Shown here: positions 24,812-32,639 of the stretch, piece by piece | Numbering within the stretch: the stretch's first letter is position 1 | Layout: each line of letters starts with the position of its first letter | Assembly: GCF_013402815.2 (NCBI RefSeq) | Contig: NZ_CP058601.1 | Coordinates: 3,906,001-3,970,000 of the forward strand | Source of the DNA: Natrinema halophilum | GTDB taxonomy: Archaea; Halobacteriota; Halobacteria; Halobacteriales; Natrialbaceae | Length of the DNA: 64,000 nucleotides | Direction: 5' to 3' | The notes under the pieces: generated by a model | Seen by the model: the letters and a program-made list of their open reading frames with translations, nothing else | Database searches by the model: none | What the model was told of the DNA's origin: nothing | Position numbers and translations under genes: made by a program

Positions 24812-25495
24812 ATGGGAACTTCCCTCGAGAGCCGCGCCGAACAGGCCGAAGAGATCGTCGACCGCCTCGAGGATACGTATCCGGATTCGACGATCTCGCT
24901 ACGATACTCGAGCCGACTCGAGTTGCTGATTGCGGTAATCCTCTCAGCCCAGTGTACGGACGAGCGGGTCAACGAGGAGACGAAGGACCTCTTCAAGACG
25001 TACGATGGCCCGGAAGAGTACGCCAACGCGTCACAGGAGGAACTGGCGGAGGCCCTGAATTCGATCACCTACTACAACAACAAGGCGAAGTATATCCGCA
25101 GCGCCTGTGAGACGATCGTCGAGGAACACGATGGCGAGGTTCCGGATACGATGGACGAATTGACGGAACTCTCGGGCGTCGGTCGAAAGACGGCGAACGT
25201 CGTCCTCCAGCACGGACACGACGTCGTCGAGGGAATCGTCGTCGACACACACGTCCAGCGGCTCTCGCGTCGGCTTGGGCTGACTGAAGCGGAACGGCCC
25301 GAACGAATCGAAGCGGAATTGATGGAGATCGTTCCCGAAGTGCACTGGCAACAGTTCACCCACCTCTGTATCGATCACGGGCGAGCGGTCTGTACGGCGA
25401 GATCACCCGACTGTTCCGACTGCGTTCTCGCGGACATCTGTCCCTCGGAACGCGGTGACAGCGAGATCGACCTCGCCTCTGGAAATTCCTGGTAA
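24812..25495 (+). CDS. nth: Endonuclease III (base-excision DNA glycosylase/AP lyase)
   Basis: A 227-residue HhH-GPD glycosylase that removes oxidised pyrimidines and nicks the resulting abasic site. The hairpin motif LSGVGRKTANVV carries the catalytic Lys, and VDTHVQRLSRRLGL carries the catalytic Asp. The C-terminal iron-sulfur loop has the canonical spacing C-x6-C-x2-C-x5-C (CTARSPDCSDCVLADIC). Length is normal for the family. Confidence 0.95.
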   Translation: MGTSLESRAEQAEEIVDRLEDTYPDSTISLRYSSRLELLIAVILSAQCTDERVNEETKDLFKTYDGPEEYANASQEELAEALNSITYYNNKAKYIRSACETIVEEHDGEVPDTMDELTELSGVGRKTANVVLQHGHDVVEGIVVDTHVQRLSRRLGLTEAERPERIEAELMEIVPEVHWQQFTHLCIDHGRAVCTARSPDCSDCVLADICPSERGDSEIDLASGNSW

Positions 25496-25614
25496 CTGGA
25501 ACCCGTTGCGAGCACGCTTCCTTCTTCGACTCACCCCCTCTCTTCACTCGACGTCCCGACCTTCGCAAGCCCAATGCCTTTTCACTGATCTCGGTTAGTC
25601 ACGGCCGGAGAACA

Positions 25615-25875
25615 ATGTCCGACGACACAGATCAGCGTGACAACACCGGGAAAGAAGAACACGGGCGAGACGTCGAACTCGCAAAAGAGAAAACCGATCC
25701 AGCGGAGGCAGAAGACGAGGAGGGACTCACCGAGGAGGAAAAGGAGGCCCGCGAGCGACAGGATGAAGAACAGCGACGACAGGACATCGAACACAAATCC
25801 GTCGACCGGGAAGACGACGCACTCGAGAACACGAATCCGGACAATCACCGGGACGAAGAGCCGTACAACAGTTGA
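25615..25875 (+). CDS. Small, highly charged hypothetical protein
   Basis: An 86-residue protein dominated by Asp, Glu, Lys and Arg with almost no hydrophobic residues (for example EEGLTEEEKEARERQDEEQ). It is expected to be disordered or a single charged helix. Similar small proteins are common and uncharacterised in haloarchaea. It stands alone between nth and the NAD-kinase-like gene. Confidence 0.55.
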   Translation: MSDDTDQRDNTGKEEHGRDVELAKEKTDPAEAEDEEGLTEEEKEARERQDEEQRRQDIEHKSVDREDDALENTNPDNHRDEEPYNS

Positions 25876-25945
25876 GCGAATCAACTACTGATTTTCGGTC
25901 GCATCCCGTTCGTCTCGCAGTGTTTCAGTCTCGAGCCGATCTCGA

Positions 25946-26791
25946 TTACCGCTCCTCGTGTCCCTCGTCTGGAACGACCAGCGTCGGGAGCGTTCCGGTC
26001 GCCGCGACGGTCACACGGGAGTCGACGCTGACTGCACCGACCGCATGGCCGTCGACGACGAGAGTGACGTCACCTTCCTCGCGTTCGATCGTCAATGCGA
26101 GGTCGTCCTCAGGCAGCACCCACCGACGAGTCTGGGTGATGAACGGGCCGATCGGGGCGACCGTGAGCGCGTCGATGGCCGTTGAGAGCTGTGGAGCATC
26201 GATGTCGCTCGCGTAGCCGTGGCTTCCGGCCGGGGTCGCCGCCACGACGCCATCAGCGCGGAAGGTCGCGACGGACGATCCCCGACTGTGAACGCCGTAT
26301 TCCGAGATTCGAGCCGGTTCATCGGTGACGAGTGTGACGTCAAATAGCGCTCGCTCGCAGCCGCTGCCGTCGTCGCTCTCGGTCCCGCGTTCAGTTTTCG
26401 GCCCGGCGGTACGCGTGACGCTCAGAACGGGTCGAGTGCGGCGGATGGCGTGTCCATCGAGCACTTCTCTGAGAGCGTCGGACACCCGATCACGATCGAC
26501 CGACTCGATGCCCGTGATAGAGCCGACCGGGAGAACTGGCGTCTCGACGCCAGCACGTGCAGCGGCCGATACCCCCTCTTCGCCGGCTATTACGAGTACC
26601 GACGACCCGGCAGCGAGGACCTCGTTTCGGCTGCCACGAACGATCGTCGCGTCTGTAAGCGTCGATTCGAGGGAATCGTCGATCTGGACGGCATCGCCTG
26701 CGTCTCTCCCGCGGTCGACGACGCCGACAACGGGCTCCTCGTCTGCACTCCACGCGACGTCCATGCCGGTCATTTCACGCGGCCCGCTCAA
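25946..26791 (-). CDS. NAD kinase-like protein with altered catalytic motif
   Basis: A 281-residue protein whose C-terminal half matches the ATP-NAD kinase beta-sandwich: VVAATPAGSHGYASDI, corresponding to the family's TPTGSTAY motif, and LTVAPIGPF, corresponding to TPICPH. The N-terminal half lacks a recognisable GGDGT motif, which binds phosphate and supplies the catalytic Asp; the equivalent area reads LPVGSITGIES. It may therefore be inactive or bind another nucleotide. It lies 60 nt downstream of the M28 peptidase gene on the same strand. Confidence 0.7.
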   Translation of the reverse strand: MSGPREMTGMDVAWSADEEPVVGVVDRGRDAGDAVQIDDSLESTLTDATIVRGSRNEVLAAGSSVLVIAGEEGVSAAARAGVETPVLPVGSITGIESVDRDRVSDALREVLDGHAIRRTRPVLSVTRTAGPKTERGTESDDGSGCERALFDVTLVTDEPARISEYGVHSRGSSVATFRADGVVAATPAGSHGYASDIDAPQLSTAIDALTVAPIGPFITQTRRWVLPEDDLALTIEREEGDVTLVVDGHAVGAVSVDSRVTVAATGTLPTLVVPDEGHEER

Positions 26792-26851
26792 AAGCGTACG
26801 GTTGTCGCCCGTCGACCGGACGCCGTCTAACGGTCTCCCGGATTCGTCCTC

Positions 26852-28162
26852 CTACTCGTCGTAGGGCCAGTCGCCCGTCGTACGCATTCCTTCGGCGAGT
26901 CCCTGTGATTCGAGATCTGCCGCGATGTCGGCGGGGTCCCTGTGCTCGACCGTCACCCCGTGGCGGGCGAGTTCGACGACGTACGCGGTCAGGAGAATCG
27001 CCTGTTCGGACAGATTGCGGCGCTCGAGCTTATCGATGGTATCCGCGACGGTGTGACCCCAGCCGCGGCCGGCGTTGTCGGACTTCGATTTGACGTGACA
27101 CCCGGGCACACCCCACCTGGTGAACGACCAGTGATCGCTGTGGGGGCCGACTTTTGGCACCGTTCCGATCGGGTGACCGTACCGGTCCCCAACGTCGGTT
27201 GCGGTTTCCTCGAGCGCGTCGAATCCGTGCGTAACGATCGAGAGCGTCCGATCGCGGACGACGCCGTCGTTGTTGATCACCGCCTTGATCGCATCGCGGT
27301 CGGCTTTCTCGGCGTAGCGCGTCGATCCGAGAAGTCCGACCTCTTCCGCGCCGAAGGCGACGAACTCGACGCAGGTCTCGAGGTCGTCTTCGCGCTCCGC
27401 CAGCGCAGTCGCGATCTCGACCACCATCGCGGTTCCAGCACCGTTGTCCATCGCTCCCTCAGATATATCGTGAGCGTCGACGTGGCTCGTCACGAGAACG
27501 CGCTCGTCCGTATCCGGCCCGATTTCGGCGCGGACGTTGTAACTTTCAGCGGGGTGAATGTCGGCCTCGACGGAGATCGTGATCGATTCACCGTCGAATC
27601 GGCGGGCCAGACGGGCACCGACCTCTTTCGAGACACCGAGGGCGGGGATCGGACCGATCGGGTCCTCGTTCCAGCCGACGCTTCCTGTCGGCGGAAGACA
27701 GCCCTCGACGTGATTCCGGTAGAGAAAGCCCACTGCACCGTGTTCGACGGCGTGATGGTACTTTTCTCGACGATGGATGTATCGGTCGGAGTAGTTCGGG
27801 ACGTCGCTACGGACCATGACGATCGCGTTTGCAACGTCGGTCTCCTCGAAGTCTTCGGGGAGGCCATAGCCGAGATCGACCAGCGGTGCAATGACGCGTT
27901 CCGACGGACTGCGCGGCAGAGCGATGCAGTCCTGCGTCGTCTCACCGGCCGTGATCGCGCTGTCACCGCGCGTCCACCCCTGTATCTCGAAGGGTTCGAG
28001 GCGGGGGTTTCGTAATCCGGCGTCGGCGAGTGCATCCCGTGTCAATTCGGCAGCCTCGCGCTCACCCTCGCTGCCGGCCATCCGGTTATCGAGGTCGACC
28101 AGTCGTTCGAGGTGGGTCCAGCCCGCGTCGCTTTCGAAGACGGATCCGATCCAGTCGGACAT
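26852..28162 (-). CDS. M28-family zinc aminopeptidase
   Basis: A 436-residue metallopeptidase with the two-zinc M28 site: His and Asp in VTSHVDAHDIS, the bridging Asp in MDNGAGTAMV, the Glu pair in FGAEEVGLLGS, and a late His in KVGPHSDHWSFTRWG. A PA-like insert seems present around FLYRNHVEGCLPPTGS. No signal peptide is seen, so it is probably cytoplasmic. It could share a transcript with the NAD-kinase-like gene downstream. Confidence 0.85.
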   Translation of the reverse strand: MSDWIGSVFESDAGWTHLERLVDLDNRMAGSEGEREAAELTRDALADAGLRNPRLEPFEIQGWTRGDSAITAGETTQDCIALPRSPSERVIAPLVDLGYGLPEDFEETDVANAIVMVRSDVPNYSDRYIHRREKYHHAVEHGAVGFLYRNHVEGCLPPTGSVGWNEDPIGPIPALGVSKEVGARLARRFDGESITISVEADIHPAESYNVRAEIGPDTDERVLVTSHVDAHDISEGAMDNGAGTAMVVEIATALAEREDDLETCVEFVAFGAEEVGLLGSTRYAEKADRDAIKAVINNDGVVRDRTLSIVTHGFDALEETATDVGDRYGHPIGTVPKVGPHSDHWSFTRWGVPGCHVKSKSDNAGRGWGHTVADTIDKLERRNLSEQAILLTAYVVELARHGVTVEHRDPADIAADLESQGLAEGMRTTGDWPYDE

Positions 28163-28268
28163 GGCGGACTCGTCACGATACGATCGTGTAATTGTATCGC
28201 CTGCTCGAGTCGGATGTCGCCTGTATGAGTGGTATTATCACTGTTCATTGGCAAGATAAACTACGAAT

Positions 28269-28277
28269 CTTTTTTAC
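28269..28277 (+). promoter_or_regulatory. T-rich basal promoter element before the prenyl synthase
   Basis: The run cttttttac is about 27 nt before ATG 28300, favouring that start over ATG codons further upstream in the same frame. Confidence 0.45.
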
Positions 28278-28299
28278 GCCGCTCCAACTCGTCACGGAT

Positions 28300-29364
28300 A
28301 TGCGGGAGACGCTTGCCGACTGGCAGCCGGCGATCGACGAGGCGATCGCCACCCTGATTCCACGCGATATCGACGCCGACTACCTCGAGTCCTTCTTCGG
28401 TTCTCCGACCTACGCGTACGATCCCGACGGTATCCAGCATGCGTTAGCGACGCCGCTGTGGGACCTGCTCGATCGTGGCGGGAAACGGTGGCGTGCGATA
28501 CTCTTTCTCGTCTTCGTGGAGGGCTTTGGCGAGGATCCCACCGAATACTTACCCTATGCCTGTATTCCGGAAATTCTGCACAACGGAACAATCATCGTCG
28601 ACGACGTCGAAGACGGTGCCACGATCCGACGGGGCGAACCGGCGTTGCACCGCATCTACGGCCGCGATGTCGCGCTCAACGCCGGCAATGCGATGTACTT
28701 TCTCCCCCTGAAGATCCTCACCCGAAATCCCGCCGACCTCCCGGCCGATCGACGACTGGCCGCCTACGAGATGCTCATGCACGAACTCAACCGGACCCAC
28801 CTCGGCCAGGGGATGGACATCTGCTGGCACAACGAGCGCCAGGTCCGGATCGGCATCGACGAGTACCTCGAAATGTGTGCGTGCAAAACCGGCTGTCTCG
28901 GCCGGATCGTTGCTCGACTGGCCGCGATTATCACCGACCAGCCTTCCGAGGTCGAGCGAGCCGTCGCCGAATACGCGGAACTGACCGCGGTCGCCTTCCA
29001 GATCGGCGACGACATCCTTGACGTCGAGCATTCGTTGGGACAGGCCGGCGAATTCGGCAAGGAGTTCGGCAATGACATCCTCGAAGGCAAGAAGACTCTG
29101 CTTGTCATTCACGCGCTACAGAAAAGCGAACCCGACCGTGCGCGGCGACTTCAGGAGATTCTCGAATCCGACAACAACACCGACGACGAGATCCTCGAGG
29201 CCCTCGAGATTCTCGAAGATGCGGGCAGCATCGATTACGCCCGCGAGCGGGCGCTGGAACTGGCCGCGGAGGCGCGTGCGGCCATCGACGGGCTGGATTT
29301 CGACGACGAGACGACTCGCAAGCTAGAGGAGTTCACGGAGTTCGTCATCGAGCGCGACGTGTAA
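28300..29364 (+). CDS. Polyprenyl (geranylgeranyl/farnesyl) diphosphate synthase
   Basis: A 354-residue trans-prenyltransferase that condenses allylic diphosphates with isopentenyl diphosphate, giving C15-C20 or longer chains for archaeal lipids. Motifs in order: GGKRWRA, the first Asp-rich motif in IIVDDVEDGATIRRGEPALH, then QIGDDILDVE as the second Asp-rich motif, and GKEFGNDILEGKKTL. Chain length cannot be read reliably from sequence. I take ATG 28300 because of the promoter-like T run 27 nt upstream. Confidence 0.85.
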   Translation: MRETLADWQPAIDEAIATLIPRDIDADYLESFFGSPTYAYDPDGIQHALATPLWDLLDRGGKRWRAILFLVFVEGFGEDPTEYLPYACIPEILHNGTIIVDDVEDGATIRRGEPALHRIYGRDVALNAGNAMYFLPLKILTRNPADLPADRRLAAYEMLMHELNRTHLGQGMDICWHNERQVRIGIDEYLEMCACKTGCLGRIVARLAAIITDQPSEVERAVAEYAELTAVAFQIGDDILDVEHSLGQAGEFGKEFGNDILEGKKTLLVIHALQKSEPDRARRLQEILESDNNTDDEILEALEILEDAGSIDYARERALELAAEARAAIDGLDFDDETTRKLEEFTEFVIERDV

Positions 29365-29388
29365 CGATCGATCCGTCGCGAGCTGATC

Positions 29389-30096
29389 TCACTGCTTCCA
29401 CCTCCCGGATTCGTCCCCGTGGAACTCGCCTTTCGCCTCTCGCTGGAGTGGCCAGAGGGTGATTACGGTCACGACGAGGAAGAACGCGACGACGACGACC
29501 GCGACGATCGCCCCCGAAATACCGGGGACGGAAGCGGTCTTCGTCCACGTCTCTCCGGGCTCGTAGAGCGTGATTCGAAACAGCCACGCGACCCCCAACA
29601 GCAAGTAGAGCGGGTAGTAAATGCGTTGCAATCGACGCGAAAGGGCCTCCCAGTAGGATACTTTAATTGTCGGCGCTCGGAGGTCATTGCCGAGCTCCGC
29701 GCGCCAGTTCTCGAGCCGCGTGCCGGTCGGTTCGAGCGCGTTCGCGAACAAGTTTTCCTCAAGGAGTCGAATCCTGGCACGACTCGCGTCGTAGGCTCGG
29801 TACCGCCGGACGTCGAACAGGAGAAACAGCGAGACGCCGACGATTCCGATCAACAGCAGGTATGCGGAGGCGTCGCCACCCTGGAAGGCGAGCGCCAGAA
29901 CGGCCGTGACCGTGACGATGGCCCAGTCTGTGGTGAGGTCGAGTCGGGAGAGGAGGTTTCCCGACTGTGACATCTCGCCGCGGTAGTAGTGGGGCAACAG
30001 CGAGAGGAACTCTTCCTGATCGGTCGCCGCCGCGGTCGCGACGTTGCGCTCGTCGGGGTTCGTCGAATCGAAGTTTTCGGGGATCGGTTCCGCCAT
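29389..30096 (-). CDS. DUF2270 membrane protein
   Basis: A 235-residue protein starting at ATG 30096. It has an acidic N-terminus with the family signature LSLLPHYYRGEMSQ, two central spans (TDWAIVTVTAVLALAFQ and ASAYLLLIGIVGVSLFLLF), the motif RYRAYDASRARIRLLEENLF, and two C-terminal spans (YYPLYLLLGVAWLFRITLY and GAIVAVVVVAFFLVVTVI). The frame is open further upstream, but that part is basic and lacks family similarity. Function is unknown. Confidence 0.8.
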   Translation of the reverse strand: MAEPIPENFDSTNPDERNVATAAATDQEEFLSLLPHYYRGEMSQSGNLLSRLDLTTDWAIVTVTAVLALAFQGGDASAYLLLIGIVGVSLFLLFDVRRYRAYDASRARIRLLEENLFANALEPTGTRLENWRAELGNDLRAPTIKVSYWEALSRRLQRIYYPLYLLLGVAWLFRITLYEPGETWTKTASVPGISGAIVAVVVVAFFLVVTVITLWPLQREAKGEFHGDESGRWKQ

Positions 30097-30417
30097 TATC
30101 GGCTGCCTCCGGCTTCCGGAAGTCGCGACAGCACCCGACGGTGGGTCGGGCGGGGACGATACCCTTCGAGCGCCGTTCCTCGAGCTGTCGAGCGACATGC
30201 GGTACCACAAGTTGGTGAGGGAACGTCGGAGAGCGGACCCGGAACGCCGAGCGGGTGATCTATCGAAATCATACTCCTCGTAGTCGTGGAACGACGAAGA
30301 CCCTTCCGTCGCTGGCGGACCGTCGTTCCCAATTCGAGTCACCGGTCATAGCTCGTGACTGTCACGGGACCCGATCTGTGGGGCCAGATACTACGCCCTC
30401 GACGTAGAAGGACCGCT
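30097..30417. other. Divergent gap between the DUF2270 gene and a small membrane gene
   Basis: About 320 nt holding the two divergent promoters. An open frame continues through most of it on the minus strand as an apparent N-terminal extension of DUF2270, but it has no family match and I regard it as non-coding. No RNA gene is seen. Confidence 0.4.
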
Positions 30418-30795
30418 ATGGCCGATCACTCGACACCGGGCGAGCGGACCGACGCCGCGAGACCGTGGCCAATGCTCGTGGCTCTCGGACTCGCGGCCTC
30501 GGAGGTCGGTATCGTCGTCGACTTCGGTCCCATCGCCGTCGGCGGACTCGTCGTCTTCGCCGCGAGCGTCGCCGGCATCCTCTCTGACGCAGCGTACGTC
30601 GAGCGCCCCGCAGAGTTCGCGGCAACGTTCGGCGGGGTGTTCGTGTTCGTCGGCGCCGTGCTCGCTGCCCAGGGAACCGGGACGCTTTCGATCGCCCCGC
30701 TGGAGCCCCTCTCAGGTCTGGCCAGTCGCGGCATCGCGCTCGTCGTCGCCGGCTTCCTTACGATCCTGGGCGCGGGGATCGTTCGGATACGATGA
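30418..30795 (+). CDS. Small four-helix membrane protein (DUF7541-like)
   Basis: A 125-residue, strongly hydrophobic protein with about four spans (PMLVALGLAASEVGIVVDFG; VGGLVVFAASVAGILSD; FAATFGGVFVFVGAVLAAQ; GIALVVAGFLTILGAGIV). Comparable small proteins accompany terminal cytochrome oxidase genes in other haloarchaea, but no oxidase subunit is in this window. The family name is from memory of gene order and is tentative. It is first of three small plus-strand membrane genes. Confidence 0.65.
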   Translation: MADHSTPGERTDAARPWPMLVALGLAASEVGIVVDFGPIAVGGLVVFAASVAGILSDAAYVERPAEFAATFGGVFVFVGAVLAAQGTGTLSIAPLEPLSGLASRGIALVVAGFLTILGAGIVRIR

Positions 30796-30898
30796 GTTTC
30801 AATGGTCCCATCCGACCCAGGTGCGGGCACGAACGACGAATTGGATCGCGTGCCGTCCCGAGCGCCCGAAAACAGCCATCAATCAAGTATCCCTATCA

Positions 30899-31150
30899 AT
30901 GAGCCGACGTGCATTCGACACCGAAATCGCACTCGACCTTGCGGTCAACCTGATACCGTTCGCGATCATCGCGTTCTTCGTCGCGGTCTTCGCCGCGTTC
31001 AACCCCTGGGGCTTCGATCCGCTGCAGTCGACACTCCAGTTTACCATTTTACTGTCGACGATGCTCTTGCTCGCGATCGCGACCTACATCGCGGCTCGAG
31101 CGATCGAAACCGACGACCGCACGCGTTACGACGTATCCGAGTTCCGATGA
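30899..31150 (+). CDS. Small two-helix membrane protein (DUF6684-like)
   Basis: An 83-residue protein starting at ATG 30899. Two spans (LAVNLIPFAIIAFFVAVFAA and FTILLSTMLLLAIATYIAA) flank the loop FNPWGFDPLQSTLQ. The tail is acidic. Small proteins of this pattern occur beside haloarchaeal cytochrome oxidase genes. Function is unknown. Confidence 0.65.
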   Translation: MSRRAFDTEIALDLAVNLIPFAIIAFFVAVFAAFNPWGFDPLQSTLQFTILLSTMLLLAIATYIAARAIETDDRTRYDVSEFR

Positions 31151-31175
31151 CCGTTCGCTGGGGAATCTCGTCGGA

Positions 31176-31262
31176 TCAGTTGACGATGAGGACGAACCCG
31201 GTCACCGCCATGAGGGCCGCTATTCCGACGAGGAGGAGCAAGAACAATTCCTTCTCCTGCAT
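31176..31262 (-). CDS. 28-residue single-span membrane peptide
   Basis: A very small minus-strand gene starting MQEKELFLLLLVGIAALMAV and ending shortly after one hydrophobic helix. The charged N-terminus followed by a clean span looks like a genuine small membrane protein rather than chance. A longer frame upstream reads as basic non-coding sequence. Confidence 0.5.
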   Translation of the reverse strand: MQEKELFLLLLVGIAALMAVTGFVLIVN

Positions 31263-31306
31263 ACCTGCCCCGTCACCGCCTGCGCGGAAAAATCCACGTC
31301 CGAAAC

Positions 31307-31588
31307 GTGGCTGGGGGAACCGTGGTCGGTGATCGGACGATCGGCGGCCGAACCACCGTCGCCAGTCTCGGCCTCGCACTCATCGTCGCGACGGCCGCCT
31401 TCGGGGCGCTTCTGGGGGCGACGTTGCCGAATTTCCGTAGCGTCGACGAAATTTCCCTGTTGGTGATCACGGCTCCCATCTCGCCGCTCACACTCGCCGT
31501 CTACGGAGCCGTCGCGATGGGGTCTTTCCTGGTGGCGCTCGGGTACGTCGTCCAGATTCTGTCGCGGTTCGACGATGATGCGGTGTAA
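31307..31588 (+). CDS. Small two-helix membrane protein (DUF7520-like)
   Basis: A 93-residue protein with a GTG start, two hydrophobic segments (TVASLGLALIVATAAFGALL and LTLAVYGAVAMGSFLVALGY) and an acidic C-terminus. Gene order with the two previous small membrane genes matches a set often found near haloarchaeal cytochrome oxidases. It is probably an accessory membrane protein, exact role unknown. Confidence 0.55.
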   Translation: MAGGTVVGDRTIGGRTTVASLGLALIVATAAFGALLGATLPNFRSVDEISLLVITAPISPLTLAVYGAVAMGSFLVALGYVVQILSRFDDDAV

Positions 31589-31721
31589 CCGAAACCGGCA
31601 CCCTCTCAAGCGAGAGCAGCCACAGAGACGAAACTGACCTGAACGCCGGCGGTCGTCGTCCCTGCCGGTCCACTATCGAAGACCGCGGGTGCACGTGACT
31701 GGATCGGCCGAGTCGCCGTGT

Positions 31722-32552
31722 CTACGCAGCGTCCTCATCCTCGTCGCCGCCGTCGGACTGAAGCCGCTTCGTCGTCTGAACCAGCGGGTGGCGCGCGTAA
31801 TCGACGACTTCGATATCGTCGATCTGCTCGAGGTCTTCTTTCGCTGCAGTACGAGCCATGCCGAGATCGACTTCGTGATCGACGACGATGACGTAGGCGT
31901 CCATCTCGTCGATCCCCAATCTATCTGCCGCGAGAACGCGGTGGTGGCCGTCCGCAAGGAGAAGCGTCCCGTCATTGTCGATAACCACCAGCGGCTCGGC
32001 TAGCCCGCGCTCGAGTTCGTATCGCCGTCCCTCGAGTTCGTCCGCGTACACCCGCCCCTGTGTCGGGGTAAGTTCCTCGAGCGGGACGGTCCGGCGTCCC
32101 TCGCGAAGATCGATCTCGTGAATCTGCTCTAGGGTTCGCATTAGCTTGCCGACCTTCTCCGGGGTTGCGCGTTCGATCTGACTGCGGATGACGTCGGCGT
32201 TGGAAATTATTCCGACGAGATTTCCCGCGTCGTCGACGACGGGAAGCTTCTGAATCCCCGATCGCAGGATGACCCGCGCAGCGTCGTTTACTTTCATGTC
32301 GGGGTGGGCGACCAATAGATCAGTCGCCATGACCTTGAAGATCGGATCACCATCGTCGGCGAGTAGCAGGTCACGGGCGCTGACGAAGCCCTCGACGCGG
32401 CGTCGATCGGTGACAGGAAAGCCACTGTGCTCTTCGCTTTCGGCGATGCGCATCGCCACATCACCGACGGTTTCGTCCGGTGAGACCGTCGCTACGTCGC
32501 GCGTCATGTAGTCTTTGACCCGGGGCTTCGTCCGGTCCGATACGACCTCCAT
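31722..32552 (-). CDS. CBS-pair protein fused to a ParB-like domain
   Basis: A 276-residue protein. Residues about 10-130 are two CBS motifs (VKDYMTRDVATVSPDETVGD; QKLPVVDDAGNLVGIISNAD), which bind adenosine nucleotides. Residues about 155-230 resemble the ParB/sulfiredoxin fold: VPLEELTPTQGRVY, PLVVIDNDGTLLLADGHHRV and LAADRLG. In this superfamily the GxHR-type motif can bind nucleotide. The combination suggests a nucleotide-sensing cytoplasmic protein; its target is unknown. The DHH phosphoesterase gene lies upstream on the same strand. Confidence 0.78.
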   Translation of the reverse strand: MEVVSDRTKPRVKDYMTRDVATVSPDETVGDVAMRIAESEEHSGFPVTDRRRVEGFVSARDLLLADDGDPIFKVMATDLLVAHPDMKVNDAARVILRSGIQKLPVVDDAGNLVGIISNADVIRSQIERATPEKVGKLMRTLEQIHEIDLREGRRTVPLEELTPTQGRVYADELEGRRYELERGLAEPLVVIDNDGTLLLADGHHRVLAADRLGIDEMDAYVIVVDHEVDLGMARTAAKEDLEQIDDIEVVDYARHPLVQTTKRLQSDGGDEDEDAA

Positions 32553-32639
32553 GCGTCACCGTATGACTGCCGCGCGCAAAAGTACTGTTATGACCACAGC
32601 CTCCGTAAGACACCACGCTAGCCCCCAGCGTCACGGAAC

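Noticed and set aside
30097-30342. 82-residue N-terminal extension of the DUF2270 protein
   Set aside because: Basic, Ser/Arg-rich sequence without similarity to the family; the methionine at 30096 matches the usual start.
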